A stretch of DNA of 64,000 nucleotides from Novosphingobium aquimarinum (GTDB lineage Bacteria > Pseudomonadota > Alphaproteobacteria > Sphingomonadales > Sphingomonadaceae): positions 1 to 64,000 of the forward strand of contig NZ_WRPO01000021.1 of the NCBI RefSeq assembly GCF_009746585.1, read 5' to 3'. The notes under the pieces were generated by a model. That model was given only the letters and a program-made list of their open reading frames with translations. It ran no database searches and was not told the DNA's origin. Positions 17,321 through 26,183 of the stretch are shown here, in pieces (position 1 is the first letter of the stretch; each line of letters begins with the position of its first letter). Both the position numbers and the translations under genes were made by a program.

Positions 17321-17761
17321 GTGGCCGGTGTATCGCTCCCTGAGCCGCCCGCACCTGTGGGCGCCTACGCGCCGGTCGTCATCCGTCGCGGTATCGGCTT
17401 CGTCTCGGGGCACTTTCCTTTTCGAGATAACGTGCTTGCGTTCCGTGGCCGGGTGGGTGCTGAGTTGTGCGTGCGGAATGGAGAGGAGGCCTGCCGGATC
17501 ACGGCGCTTAACGTGCTTGCGCACATCGCTGCGGTAACGCGACAATTCGCCGACCTTGGCGGACTGCTGCGGCTGGACGGTTACGTGGCGAGCGCGGAAG
17601 GTTTCTACGCGCAGGCGGCAATCCTCGATCACGCATCGCACCTGTTTGTCGAAGCTCTCGGGACGAAGGGAGAGCACGCCCGCACGGCATTCGCGGTCCC
17701 GCGCCTGCCGCTAGACGCGCCTATTGAGTTGAGCGTCACGTTCGCTTTGGCAGCCAACTAA
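17321..17761 (+). CDS. RidA/YjgF-family protein
   Basis: A 146-residue member of the RidA/YjgF/Rid family (APVVIRRGIGFVSGHFPF, NVLAHIAAVTRQFADL, KGEHARTAFAVPRLPLDAPIELSVTFAL). It resembles the YjgF-like group with the VGAYAP start rather than classic RidA; deamination of reactive enamines or imines is possible but unproven. It starts at a GTG four bases after the oxidoreductase stop, so it is probably cotranscribed under HxlR control. After it, 277 bases without a clear gene lead to trbB and probably hold the trb promoter. Confidence 0.78.
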   Translation: MAGVSLPEPPAPVGAYAPVVIRRGIGFVSGHFPFRDNVLAFRGRVGAELCVRNGEEACRITALNVLAHIAAVTRQFADLGGLLRLDGYVASAEGFYAQAAILDHASHLFVEALGTKGEHARTAFAVPRLPLDAPIELSVTFALAAN

Positions 17762-18038
17762 AGAACTGCGCCCAATATCGAATAGCCTTAGCTTTGCTCT
17801 TCCGCGCCGACGAGCGCACCGACCAGAACATCGAATCGTAGCGTTGTCGCGCAATCAAACGTGACGGAACCAGTCACGTAGGCTTAGCCGCCGGCAAGCA
17901 AATCCGCCGACGACATCCAATCTGCCGCCTCCTCTACTACGCCGTCAAACACCTGTTGCGGAACAGGCATTTCTGCGTCTCTTGATGTGCTCCTGACGCC
18001 GGGCGGCGGTTCGCCCGGTCCATTCCAGGGGCCAGTCC

Positions 18039-19025
18039 TTGACCGTTCACCCGATCCGATCCGAAGCGAAATCACGCGGCGCACGGATGCTGCGCACGGC
18101 GCTCGGGCCGTCGATCGCGGCTTGGCTCGACGATCCGGCCGTCATCGAGGTGATGCTGAACCCGGACGGCCGACTGTGGCTCGATCGGCTCGGCGAGGGC
18201 ATCAGCGACACCGGCGAGTTGCTGTCAGCCGCCGATGGCGAACGCATCGTCCGCCTGGTCGCGCACCATGTCGGCGTCGAAGTTCATGCCCGTAGCCCGC
18301 GCGTCTCGGCCGAGCTGCCGGAAGGAGGCGAGCGGTTCGAGGGACTGTTGCCGCCCATCGTCGCCGCGCCCGCTTTCGCGATCCGCAAGCCCGCCGTCGC
18401 CGTGTTCACGCTCGACGACTATACGGCGGCCGGGATCATGTCGGGGTGCCACGCCGAGGCGTTGCGGCATGGCGTCGAGGCGCGCGCCAACATCCTCGTC
18501 GCCGGCGGCACCGGCAGCGGCAAGACCACGCTGGTCAACGCGCTGCTGGCCGAAGTCGCCAAGACCACCGACCGCATTGTCTTGATCGAAGACACGCGCG
18601 AGCTGCAGTGCGCCGCGCCCAACCTCGTGGCCATGCGGACCAAGGATGGCGTCGTCTCGCTGTCCGATCTCGTGCGGTCCAGCCTGCGGCTGCGGCCCGA
18701 CCGCATCCCGATCGGCGAGGTGCGCGGCGCGGAGGCGCTCGACCTTCTCAAGGCCTGGGGCACCGGCCATCCCGGCGGCATCGGCACGATCCATGCCGGG
18801 ACCGCGCTTGGAGCGCTCCGCCGCATGGAGCAGCTCATTCAGGAAGCCGTCGTGACGGTCCCGCGCGCGCTGCTCGCCGAGACCATCGATCTCGTCGCCG
18901 TGCTCGTCCGCGACGGACACGGCCGACGTCTCGCCGAACTGGCCCGAGTCGAAGGGCTCGACCCCGCCACCGGCGATTACCTTCTCATCCCGCCTTCTCA
19001 CCCCCAGCCAGGAGTCCTGTCATGA
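18039..19025 (+). CDS. trbB: TrbB, T4SS ATPase (VirB11-like)
   Basis: A 328-residue hexameric secretion ATPase: Walker [10 protein letters not shown] (about 155-163), [32 protein letters not shown] and GTIHAG, all typical of TrbB/VirB11. It energises pilus assembly and DNA transfer at the inner membrane. The frame allows a TTG at 18039 or an ATG at 18087 (MLRTALGPS); the family usually has a short N-terminal tail, so I kept the longer form with doubt. Its stop overlaps trbC (ATGA). Confidence 0.93.
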   Translation: MTVHPIRSEAKSRGARMLRTALGPSIAAWLDDPAVIEVMLNPDGRLWLDRLGEGISDTGELLSAADGERIVRLVAHHVGVEVHARSPRVSAELPEGGERFEGLLPPIVAAPAFAIRKPAVAVFTLDDYTAAGIMSGCHAEALRHGVEARANILVAGGTGSGKTTLVNALLAEVAKTTDRIVLIEDTRELQCAAPNLVAMRTKDGVVSLSDLVRSSLRLRPDRIPIGEVRGAEALDLLKAWGTGHPGGIGTIHAGTALGALRRMEQLIQEAVVTVPRALLAETIDLVAVLVRDGHGRRLAELARVEGLDPATGDYLLIPPSHPQPGVLS

Positions 19026-19354
19026 TTCATGCCATACGGCACGGCGCACGTCGCGCCATGCCTGCCGCCTTCGCCAGCCTGATCGCGCTGACCATATCCG
19101 GTCCAGCCCATGCGGGCGGATCGTCGATGCCGTGGGAAGCGCCGCTCCAGGCGATCCTCGAAAGCATCGAGGGGCCGGTGGCCAAGATCATTGCCGTGAT
19201 GATCATCATCATAACCGGCTTGACCCTTGCGTTCGGCGACACGTCGGGCGGCGCCCGGCGGCTGATCCAGATCGTGTTCGGTCTCTCGATCGCGTTCGCG
19301 GCCAGTTCCTTCTTCCTCAGCTTCTTCAGCTTCGGCGGCGGAGCGCTGGTCTGA
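19022..19354 (+). CDS. trbC: TrbC, prepilin (VirB2-like)
   Basis: A 110-residue pilin precursor: signal peptide about 1-34 (ISGPAHA cleavage region), then two hydrophobic helices (KIIAVMIIIITGLTLAFG and LIQIVFGLSIAFAASSFFLSF). It is processed by TraF-type peptidase. It overlaps trbB by four bases and trbD by one (TGATG). Confidence 0.92.
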   Translation: MIHAIRHGARRAMPAAFASLIALTISGPAHAGGSSMPWEAPLQAILESIEGPVAKIIAVMIIIITGLTLAFGDTSGGARRLIQIVFGLSIAFAASSFFLSFFSFGGGALV

Positions 19355-19623
19355 TGCACACCGCCGAGCCGATCCCCGGCTACTTCGCGCCGGTTCACCG
19401 GGCGCTGACCGAGCCGATCCTGCTCGGCGGCGCTCCGCGCTCGCTCGCCATCGTCAACGGCACGCTGGCGGGCGCGATCGGCCTTGGCCTGCGGCTCTGG
19501 ATCGCCGGCCTGGTCATCTGGGCGATTGGCCATGCGCTCTCGGTCTGGGCCGCGCGCCGCGATCCGCAATTCGTGGACGTCGCCCGGCGCCACCTCCGTT
19601 ACCCGGCATGGATTCGGCCATGA
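19354..19623 (+). CDS. trbD: TrbD (VirB3-like) T4SS inner-membrane protein
   Basis: An 89-residue protein with PGYFAPVHRALTEPILLGGAPRSLAIVNGTL, the TrbD signature, and one long hydrophobic segment (about 38-68). It is part of the inner-membrane platform with TrbE. Its stop overlaps the trbE start. Confidence 0.92.
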   Translation: MHTAEPIPGYFAPVHRALTEPILLGGAPRSLAIVNGTLAGAIGLGLRLWIAGLVIWAIGHALSVWAARRDPQFVDVARRHLRYPAWIRP

Positions 19624-22103
19624 TGAGCTTGCGCGAATACCGCAGGCAAGCCGAAACCCTTGCCGACTTCCTGCCCTGGGCCGCGCTGGTCGGGGAAGGC
19701 GTCGTCCTCAACAAGGACGGCTCGTTCCAGCGCACCGCACGCTTCCGCGGCCCCGATCTCGACAGCGCCACACCGGCCGAGCTGGTGGCGACAACCGCGC
19801 GGCTGAACAATTCGCTGCGTCGCCTGGGCTCGGCCTGGGCGATCTTCGTCGAGGCGCAGCGCACGCCTGCGCTCGACTATCCCGACGCCGAGTTCCCCGA
19901 TCCCGTTTCGGCGCTGGTTGATATGGAGCGACGCGAACAGTTCCGCGAAGAAGGCGCTCACTTCGAGAGCGCCTACTATTTGACTCTGCTGTGGATGCCG
20001 CCAGCGGAGGAAGCCGCGCGTGCAGAGGGCTGGCTCTACGAGGGCCGGGCCACAAAGGGCGTCGATCCGCGCGAGCTGCTCAAGAGCTTCGCCGACCGCA
20101 GCGACCGCGTGTTGAACCTGGTCGAAGGGTTCATGCCCGAGGTTCGCTGGCTCGATGACGCCGAGACGCTGACCTATTTGCACAGCACGATCTCCACCCG
20201 CCGCCAGCGCGTCCGCGTTCCCGAAACCCCGATGCATCTCGACGCGCTGCTGGCCGATGAGCCGCTGACCGGCGGGCTCGAACCGCGCCTGGGCGAGCAT
20301 CATCTCCGCACGCTCACCATCACCGGCTTTCCCAGCGTCACCTTTCCGGGCCTGCTCGACGAGCTGAACCGTCTCGCCTTCGAGTATCGCTGGTCCACCC
20401 GTGCGATCATGCTCGACAAGTCCGACGCGACCAAGCTTCTCACCCGCATCCGCCGCCAGTGGTTCGCCAAGCGCAAGTCGGTCGCCGCCATCCTGAAGGA
20501 GGTGATGACCAACGAGGCATCGACGCTGCTCGACAGCGACGCCTCGAACAAGGCCGCCGATGCCGACACCGCCCTGCAGGAGCTGGGCGCCGACTATGCC
20601 GGCATGGCCTACGTCACCGCCACGGTGACAGTATCGGACCGCGATCCGGCCATCGCCGCCGAGAAGCTGCGGCTGGTCGAGAAGGTTATCCAAGGCCGCG
20701 ATTTTACTTGTCTTGCCGAGAGAATGAACGCGATCGAGGCATGGCTGGGGAGTCTGCCCGGCCATACCTACGCCAACGTCCGCCAGCCCCCGATTTCCAC
20801 CATCAATCTCGCCCACCTGATCCCCCTGTCAGCGGTATGGGCGGGGCCGGAACGGGACGAGCATTTTGGACAACCCCCCTTGCTCTATGGTAAGACCGAA
20901 GGCTCGACCCCGTTCCGGTTTTCCCTTCACGTCGGCGATGTCGGCCACACGTTGATCGTCGGCCCGACCGGCGCCGGCAAGTCGGTCCTGCTCGCGCTCA
21001 TGGCGATGCAGTTCCGCCGCTACGAGAACGCCCAGGTCTTCGCGTTCGACTTCGGCGGCAGCATACGCGCGGCCGCGCTCGGCATGGGCGGCGACTGGCA
21101 GGATTTGGGCGGAATGCTCGCCGAGGAGGCTGGCGATGGCGTCCAGCTTCAGCCGCTCGCCCGTATCGACGACCCCGCCGAGCGGGCATGGGCGGCGGAA
21201 TGGCTGGCGGCGATCCTGGCGTCCGAAGGAGTCGCGGTCGATCCGCAGGCTAAGGAGCATATTTGGTCCGCGCTGACATCGCTCGCCACCGCGCCGGCTG
21301 CCGAGCGCACGCTGACCGGCCTGGCCGTGCTGTTGCAGAGCCAGCAGCTCAAACAAGCTATTGCCCCCTATTGCATCGGCGGGCTGTGGGGCCGGTTGCT
21401 CGATGCCGAGGTCGAACGGCTCGGTGAAGCATGGGTCCAGGCGTTCGAGACTGAGGGGCTGGTCGGCGCCGGCTCGGCCGCCGCCGTGCTCTCCTACCTG
21501 TTCCATCGGATCGAAGGCCGACTGGATGGCTCGCCCACGCTCATCATCATCGACGAGGGCTGGCTGGTGCTCGACAGTCCCGCCTTCGCCGCGCAGCTCC
21601 GCGAATGGCTGAAGACGCTGAGGAAGAAAAACGCCAGCGTGGTGTTCGCGACGCAGAGCCTCGCCGATATCGAGACCAGCAGCATCGCGCCGGCCATAAT
21701 CGAAAGCTGTCCGACGCGCATCTTCCTCCCCAACGAGCGCGCCGCCGAACCGCAGATCGCGGCCATCTACGAGCGGTTCGGACTCAATGCGCGCCAGATA
21801 GAGATACTGAGCCGGGCGACGCCGAAGCGCGATTATTACTGCCAGTCGCGGCGCGGCAACCGATTGTTCGAGTTGGGACTGGGCGAGGTCGCGCTCGCCT
21901 TCGCCGCAGCCTCGTCCAAGACCGATCAACTCAAGATCGCCGAACTGATCGAATCCCACGGCCAGTCCGCGTTCGCCGCCGAATGGCTGCGGCATCGCGG
22001 GGCTTCCTGGGCGATCGACCTTCTTCCCGCACCCGAACCGCAATCGCTGGCGCGCGAGCGGGAAAACGCTCGCCAGCAATCCCCGAAGGAGACAAACTCA
22101 TGA
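19620..22103 (+). CDS. trbE: TrbE, T4SS ATPase (VirB4-like)
   Basis: An 827-residue VirB4-family ATPase. It begins MMSLREYRRQAETLADFLPWA, has Walker A VGPTGAGKS near 446-454 and Walker B LIIIDEGWLVL near 641-651, and keeps the full family length. It drives substrate and pilin movement. The ATG at 19620 overlaps the trbD stop (ATGATGA); an ATG at 19608 would add four residues. The gene is intact and directly coupled to trbJ. Confidence 0.93.
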   Translation: MMSLREYRRQAETLADFLPWAALVGEGVVLNKDGSFQRTARFRGPDLDSATPAELVATTARLNNSLRRLGSAWAIFVEAQRTPALDYPDAEFPDPVSALVDMERREQFREEGAHFESAYYLTLLWMPPAEEAARAEGWLYEGRATKGVDPRELLKSFADRSDRVLNLVEGFMPEVRWLDDAETLTYLHSTISTRRQRVRVPETPMHLDALLADEPLTGGLEPRLGEHHLRTLTITGFPSVTFPGLLDELNRLAFEYRWSTRAIMLDKSDATKLLTRIRRQWFAKRKSVAAILKEVMTNEASTLLDSDASNKAADADTALQELGADYAGMAYVTATVTVSDRDPAIAAEKLRLVEKVIQGRDFTCLAERMNAIEAWLGSLPGHTYANVRQPPISTINLAHLIPLSAVWAGPERDEHFGQPPLLYGKTEGSTPFRFSLHVGDVGHTLIVGPTGAGKSVLLALMAMQFRRYENAQVFAFDFGGSIRAAALGMGGDWQDLGGMLAEEAGDGVQLQPLARIDDPAERAWAAEWLAAILASEGVAVDPQAKEHIWSALTSLATAPAAERTLTGLAVLLQSQQLKQAIAPYCIGGLWGRLLDAEVERLGEAWVQAFETEGLVGAGSAAAVLSYLFHRIEGRLDGSPTLIIIDEGWLVLDSPAFAAQLREWLKTLRKKNASVVFATQSLADIETSSIAPAIIESCPTRIFLPNERAAEPQIAAIYERFGLNARQIEILSRATPKRDYYCQSRRGNRLFELGLGEVALAFAAASSKTDQLKIAELIESHGQSAFAAEWLRHRGASWAIDLLPAPEPQSLARERENARQQSPKETNS

Positions 22104-22855
22104 ACCGACCCAAGTTGCGCCGCGCCTTGATGGCCGGCGTCCTCGCCGCCACCAGCATGCTTGGCGTTGTCGCCATGAATACGCCCGCCCACGCGCAGAT
22201 GATCGTCAAGGATCCGACCAATTACGCGCAGAACGTGATCCAGGCCGCACGTGCGCTCGAACAGATCAACAACCAAATCCAGAGCCTCCAGAACGAAGCG
22301 GCCTCGCTTTTGAACGAAGCGCGCAACCTCACCTCGCTGCCCTTGAACCAGCTGCAGGAGTTGCAAGGACAGTTTCAGCGCACGCAGCAATTGCTCGGTG
22401 AGGCGCAGCGGCTCGCCTATGACGTCCAGTCGATCGACCGGGCCTTCGCGCAGAACTATCGCGGCACCAATCTGAGCGGCAGCGACCGTCAACTCGTCGC
22501 CGATGCGCAGAGCCGCTGGCAGACGAGCGTCGCGGCCCTTGAGGACGCACTGAAGGTCCAGGCGGGCGTCGTCGGCAATCTCGATGGGTCGCGGGGCACC
22601 CTCGAACGGTTGGTGACCGCCAGCCAGTCGGCGACCGGCGCGCTGCAAGCGGCGCAAGCAGGCAACCAGCTCGTCGCGCTCCAGTCGCAGCAGCTCGCCG
22701 ACTTGACCGCGCTGATGGCGGCGCAAGGCCGCGCGCAGGCGCTCGACATGGCCGAGCGCGCCGCCGCGAAGGCGCAGGCGCGCGAGCAGCTCCGCCGCTT
22801 CCTTACGCCCGGCACCGGTTACCGGCCGGGCAATGCGCGCATGTTCCGCGACTGA
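22100..22855 (+). CDS. trbJ: TrbJ (VirB5-like) periplasmic T4SS protein
   Basis: A 251-residue exported protein: signal peptide ending THAHA-like PAHAQ (about residue 33), then MIVKDPTNYAQNVIQAARALEQINNQIQSLQNEA, long Gln/Ala-rich helices typical of VirB5/TrbJ pilus-tip proteins. Start ATG at 22100 overlaps the trbE stop; AGGAG lies 8 bases upstream. Confidence 0.92.
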   Translation: MNRPKLRRALMAGVLAATSMLGVVAMNTPAHAQMIVKDPTNYAQNVIQAARALEQINNQIQSLQNEAASLLNEARNLTSLPLNQLQELQGQFQRTQQLLGEAQRLAYDVQSIDRAFAQNYRGTNLSGSDRQLVADAQSRWQTSVAALEDALKVQAGVVGNLDGSRGTLERLVTASQSATGALQAAQAGNQLVALQSQQLADLTALMAAQGRAQALDMAERAAAKAQAREQLRRFLTPGTGYRPGNARMFRD

Positions 22856-22863
22856 GCCGAAAG

Positions 22864-23163
22864 ATGGACCATAAGCTCCTCGCGCGCATCGGCGCCATTA
22901 TCTTCGTCGCCATCGCGGTCACCATGACCGCGATCGAGATGAGCCGCGCGCCCGAACAGCCGCGCGAGGAGCCGGTCTCCGAGATCGAACGTGCCGGTAC
23001 CGACCCGCTGCTCGCCGAACTGCGCCGCTGTCAAGGCCTCGGGGCTACCGGCGCGGAAGACCGCGACTGTCTCGCTGCCTGGGCCGAGAACCGCCGGCGC
23101 TTCTTCGATGGCAGCGCGCGCACCATTGCGCCTGCCGACCCAGCACCGGTCGAGGAGAACTGA
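22864..23163 (+). CDS. TrbK-alt-like putative entry exclusion protein
   Basis: A 99-residue protein with one N-terminal membrane helix (IGAIIFVAIAVTMTAIEM), then an acidic linker and a C-terminal module with RRCQGLGATGAEDRDCLAAWAENRRRFF, the two-Cys pattern of the TrbK-alt family found between trbJ and trbL. It may block entry of a second copy of the element, relevant if two ICEs are in tandem. It lacks the lipobox of RP4 TrbK. Confidence 0.82.
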   Translation: MDHKLLARIGAIIFVAIAVTMTAIEMSRAPEQPREEPVSEIERAGTDPLLAELRRCQGLGATGAEDRDCLAAWAENRRRFFDGSARTIAPADPAPVEEN

Positions 23164-23164
23164 G

Positions 23165-24472
23165 ATGGGCGGCACCGGCGTCGTCGATCGCTTTCTGGAC
23201 GTCTTCACCCGCTATATCGACAGCGGGTTCGGCCTGCTGGGCGGCGAGGTCGCGTTCATCGCCACCACGCTGATCGTCATCGACGTGACCCTCGCCGCGC
23301 TGTTCTGGACCTGGGGCGCGGACGACGACATCCTCGCGCGCCTGATCAAGAAGACGCTGTTCGTCGGCGTCTTCGCCTATATCATTTCCAACTGGAACGC
23401 GCTCGCACGCATCGTCTTCGAAAGCTTCGCGGGGCTCGGCCTGAAAGCGTCCGGTACCGGCTTCACCGCCGCCGAGCTGCTTCAGCCCGGCCGCGTAGCC
23501 CAGGTCGGCCTCGAAGCCGGACAACCCATCCTCGAATCCATCTCCGACCTCATGGGCTATGTCGCCTTCTTCGAGAACTTCATCCAGATCGCCGTGCTGC
23601 TGATCGCCTGGCTGTTCGTGATCCTCGCCTTCTTCATCCTTGCGATCCAGCTTTTCATCACCCTGATCGAGTTCAAGCTCGCGACGCTCGCTGGGTTCGT
23701 GCTCATCCCGTTCGGCCTGTTCGGCAAGACCGCCTTCATGGCCGAGCGCGTGCTGGGTCTCGTCGTCTCTTCGGGCATCAAGGTGCTGGTGCTCGCGGTC
23801 ATCGTCGGCATCGGCTCGACTTTGTTCGAGGAGTTCCGCGCCGGCTTCGGCGGCGCGCAGCCGACCATCGAGGACGCAATGACCATCGTGCTCGCCTCGC
23901 TCTGCCTGCTCGGGCTCGGCATCTTCGGCCCGTCGATCGCCAACGGCATCGTCTCGGGCGGCCCGGCTCTCGGCGCGGGCGCGGCGGCAGGCACGGCCCT
24001 TGCCGCAGGCGGTGTGATCGCCGGCGGTGCGGCGGCGGCAACGCTCGGCACCGGCGCGGCGCTCGGAGCGGCTGCGGGAGCCGCGAAGGGAGGCGCGTTC
24101 GCCGCCGGCGGGACGCGCAGCGCCTACGCGCTCGGTTCGGCCGGAAAGAGTGGCGGGGCGGCGGTGGCGAGCGGAGCCGCCGGTGTCGGCAAGGCCGCTG
24201 TGGGTGCCGCCATGTCTCCGCTGCGCAAGGCCGCCGCTTCGATGAAGGACAGCTACCGTTCGGGCGGGCGTGCGGGTGCGACCGCCGCGGGGGCAACGAT
24301 CTCGGGCGGCGCGCCCGCAGCCGCATCTGCTGCTGGAGGTCAGCCCGCCTGGGCCGCCGCGATGAAGCGGCGCCAGACCATGTCCCACGGCGCGAGTGTC
24401 GCCGCCCACACGCTGCGCTCCGGCGATGGCGGCGGCGGCGGCGCGTCGGTCGATGTCAGAGAGAAGGATTGA
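23165..24472 (+). CDS. trbL: TrbL (VirB6-like) polytopic T4SS protein
   Basis: A 435-residue membrane protein with about six hydrophobic segments in the first 270 residues (TTLIVIDVTLAALFWTW, VLLIAWLFVILAFFILAI and others) and a long Gly/Ala-rich C-terminal tail with low-complexity repeats, as usual for TrbL. It forms the inner-membrane pore. The start lies two bases after the trbK-like stop; its own stop overlaps trbF (TGATG). Confidence 0.92.
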   Translation: MGGTGVVDRFLDVFTRYIDSGFGLLGGEVAFIATTLIVIDVTLAALFWTWGADDDILARLIKKTLFVGVFAYIISNWNALARIVFESFAGLGLKASGTGFTAAELLQPGRVAQVGLEAGQPILESISDLMGYVAFFENFIQIAVLLIAWLFVILAFFILAIQLFITLIEFKLATLAGFVLIPFGLFGKTAFMAERVLGLVVSSGIKVLVLAVIVGIGSTLFEEFRAGFGGAQPTIEDAMTIVLASLCLLGLGIFGPSIANGIVSGGPALGAGAAAGTALAAGGVIAGGAAAATLGTGAALGAAAGAAKGGAFAAGGTRSAYALGSAGKSGGAAVASGAAGVGKAAVGAAMSPLRKAAASMKDSYRSGGRAGATAAGATISGGAPAAASAAGGQPAWAAAMKRRQTMSHGASVAAHTLRSGDGGGGGASVDVREKD

Positions 24473-25161
24473 TGCAAATGTTCAGGCGACCCACCATCCG
24501 CTACGGCCAGACGCCCGAGCCGGTCACGCCCTATCAACGCGCCGCGCAGGCTTGGGACGACCGCATCGGCTCGGCGCGCGTGCAGGCCAGGAACTGGCGG
24601 CTCGCTTTCTTCGGCACGCTGGCGCTGTCGGGCGCGCTTACCGGCGGCCTTGTCTGGCAGTCCGCGCGCGGCCACATCGTGCCCTGGGTGGTCGAAGTCG
24701 ATGCGCTTGGCGAGGCGCAGGCGGTCGCGCCCGCCGAAGTCGGCTACAGCCCGACCGATCCCCAGATCGCGTTTCATCTGGCGCGCTTCATCGAGCAGGT
24801 GCGCAGCGTTCCCGCCGATCCTGTCATCGTCCGCCAGAACTGGCTTCGCGCCTACGACTTCACCACCGATCGCGGCGCGCTTGCCTTGAACGATTACGCG
24901 CGCGCCAACGACCCCTTCGCCGATATCGGCCGGATGCAGGTGGCGGTCGACGTCTCCAGCGTCATCCGCGCCTCGCCGGGCAGCTTCCGCGTCGCCTGGA
25001 CCGAGCGCCGCTATCAGGAAGGGCAACTTGCCGCCACCGAGCGGTGGTCGGCGATCCTCACCATCGTGGTGCAGCCCCCGCGCACCCCCGACGCCCTGCG
25101 CAAGAACCCGCTCGGCATATTCGTGCATTCCCTCAACTGGTCGAAGGAGCTGTCGCAATGA
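24472..25161 (+). CDS. trbF: TrbF (VirB8-like) T4SS assembly factor
   Basis: A 229-residue bitopic protein: one N-terminal membrane helix (LAFFGTLALSGALTGGLVW, about 42-60) and a periplasmic VirB8-like domain with WVVEVDALGEA and FRVAWTERRYQEG. ATGs at 24472 and 24478 are both possible. It shares ATGA with trbG. Confidence 0.92.
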   Translation: MQMFRRPTIRYGQTPEPVTPYQRAAQAWDDRIGSARVQARNWRLAFFGTLALSGALTGGLVWQSARGHIVPWVVEVDALGEAQAVAPAEVGYSPTDPQIAFHLARFIEQVRSVPADPVIVRQNWLRAYDFTTDRGALALNDYARANDPFADIGRMQVAVDVSSVIRASPGSFRVAWTERRYQEGQLAATERWSAILTIVVQPPRTPDALRKNPLGIFVHSLNWSKELSQ

Positions 25162-26183
25162 CGCGTCCACCTTTCTCCCGAGCCGCTGCGGCGGCTTTGC
25201 TCGCCTCCGCTGCTGCGCTTGCCGGCTGCGCTACCACGTCCGCCGAGCCGCCGGACATCGCCTATGACGAACCGCCGAGCGAAATCCTGGCGACACTCGC
25301 AACCGAAGCGCCGCGCGCGGTCGAGGTGGTAGCGATCCCCGAGCCGCTGCCATTGCCCGGCCAATTGAAGCCGGTGACGCCATCCGCGCCGGTGCCCGAA
25401 TCCGCCGATCCGCGCCGTCGCATCGGCGATGCCAATGACGCGGCGCGCATGCAGCCGGTTCGCGACGGCTTCCTCAACGCCATCCAGCACTACCCTTGGG
25501 TGCCGGGCGCGCTCTATCAGGTCTATACCGCGCCGGGGCAGGTGACCGACATCGCGCTTCAGGAGGGCGAGCAGCTTGTCGGGCCAGGGCCGGTCGCGGC
25601 CGGTGACACCGTGCGCTGGATCATCGGCGATACGGTGAGCGGCACCGGTGCGACCGCTCGCGTACACATCCTGGTCAAGCCCACCCGGCCGGATCTGTCG
25701 ACCAACCTCGTCGTCAACACCGACCGGCGGACCTATCATCTGGAACTGCGCGCCACGCCTTCGACCTATATGGCGTCGGTCTCCTGGACCTATCCGCAGG
25801 ACGAGCTGATCGCGCTGCGTGCCACCAACGCCGCCGCTGCATCCGCCGCGCCGATCGCGACCGGCGTGGACGTGTCCGCGCTCGATTTCCGCTACCGGAT
25901 CGAAGGCGATCGCGTGCCCTGGAAGCCGCTCCGCGCGTTCGACGACGGGCGGCAGGTGTTCATCGAGTTCCCCGCCGGGATAGCGCAGGGCGAGATGCCG
26001 CCGCTGTTCGTGACCGGCGCGGCCGGCGATGCCGAACTGGTCAATTATCGGGTCCGCGGCCGCTACATGGTGGTCGATCGCCTGTTCGCCGTCGCCGAAC
26101 TGCGGCTCGGTGATCGGCGCAGCGAGCGGCGCGTGCGCATCGTCCGCGACGGCGCGGAGACGCGCCGGGAGCGGCGGCGATGA
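25158..26183 (+). CDS. trbG: TrbG (VirB9-like) T4SS lipoprotein
   Basis: A 341-residue outer-membrane-complex protein. A lipobox LAGC near residue 24 indicates a lipoprotein; the body has YPWVPGALYQVYTAPGQVTDIALQEGE and the C-terminal FDDGRQVFIEFP...LFVTGA block of VirB9/TrbG. It forms the outer core with TrbI. It is coupled by four-base overlaps on both sides. Confidence 0.93.
   Translation: MTRPPFSRAAAAALLASAAALAGCATTSAEPPDIAYDEPPSEILATLATEAPRAVEVVAIPEPLPLPGQLKPVTPSAPVPESADPRRRIGDANDAARMQPVRDGFLNAIQHYPWVPGALYQVYTAPGQVTDIALQEGEQLVGPGPVAAGDTVRWIIGDTVSGTGATARVHILVKPTRPDLSTNLVVNTDRRTYHLELRATPSTYMASVSWTYPQDELIALRATNAAAASAAPIATGVDVSALDFRYRIEGDRVPWKPLRAFDDGRQVFIEFPAGIAQGEMPPLFVTGAAGDAELVNYRVRGRYMVVDRLFAVAELRLGDRRSERRVRIVRDGAETRRERRR

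Noticed and set aside
17884..18084. Minus-strand 66-residue frame in the gap before trbB
   Set aside because: No ribosome site, no family, and it overlaps the trbB start.
20829..22079. Long minus-strand frame antisense to trbE (also 19599-20816)
   Set aside because: trbE is intact with Walker motifs; the antisense frames show no family features.
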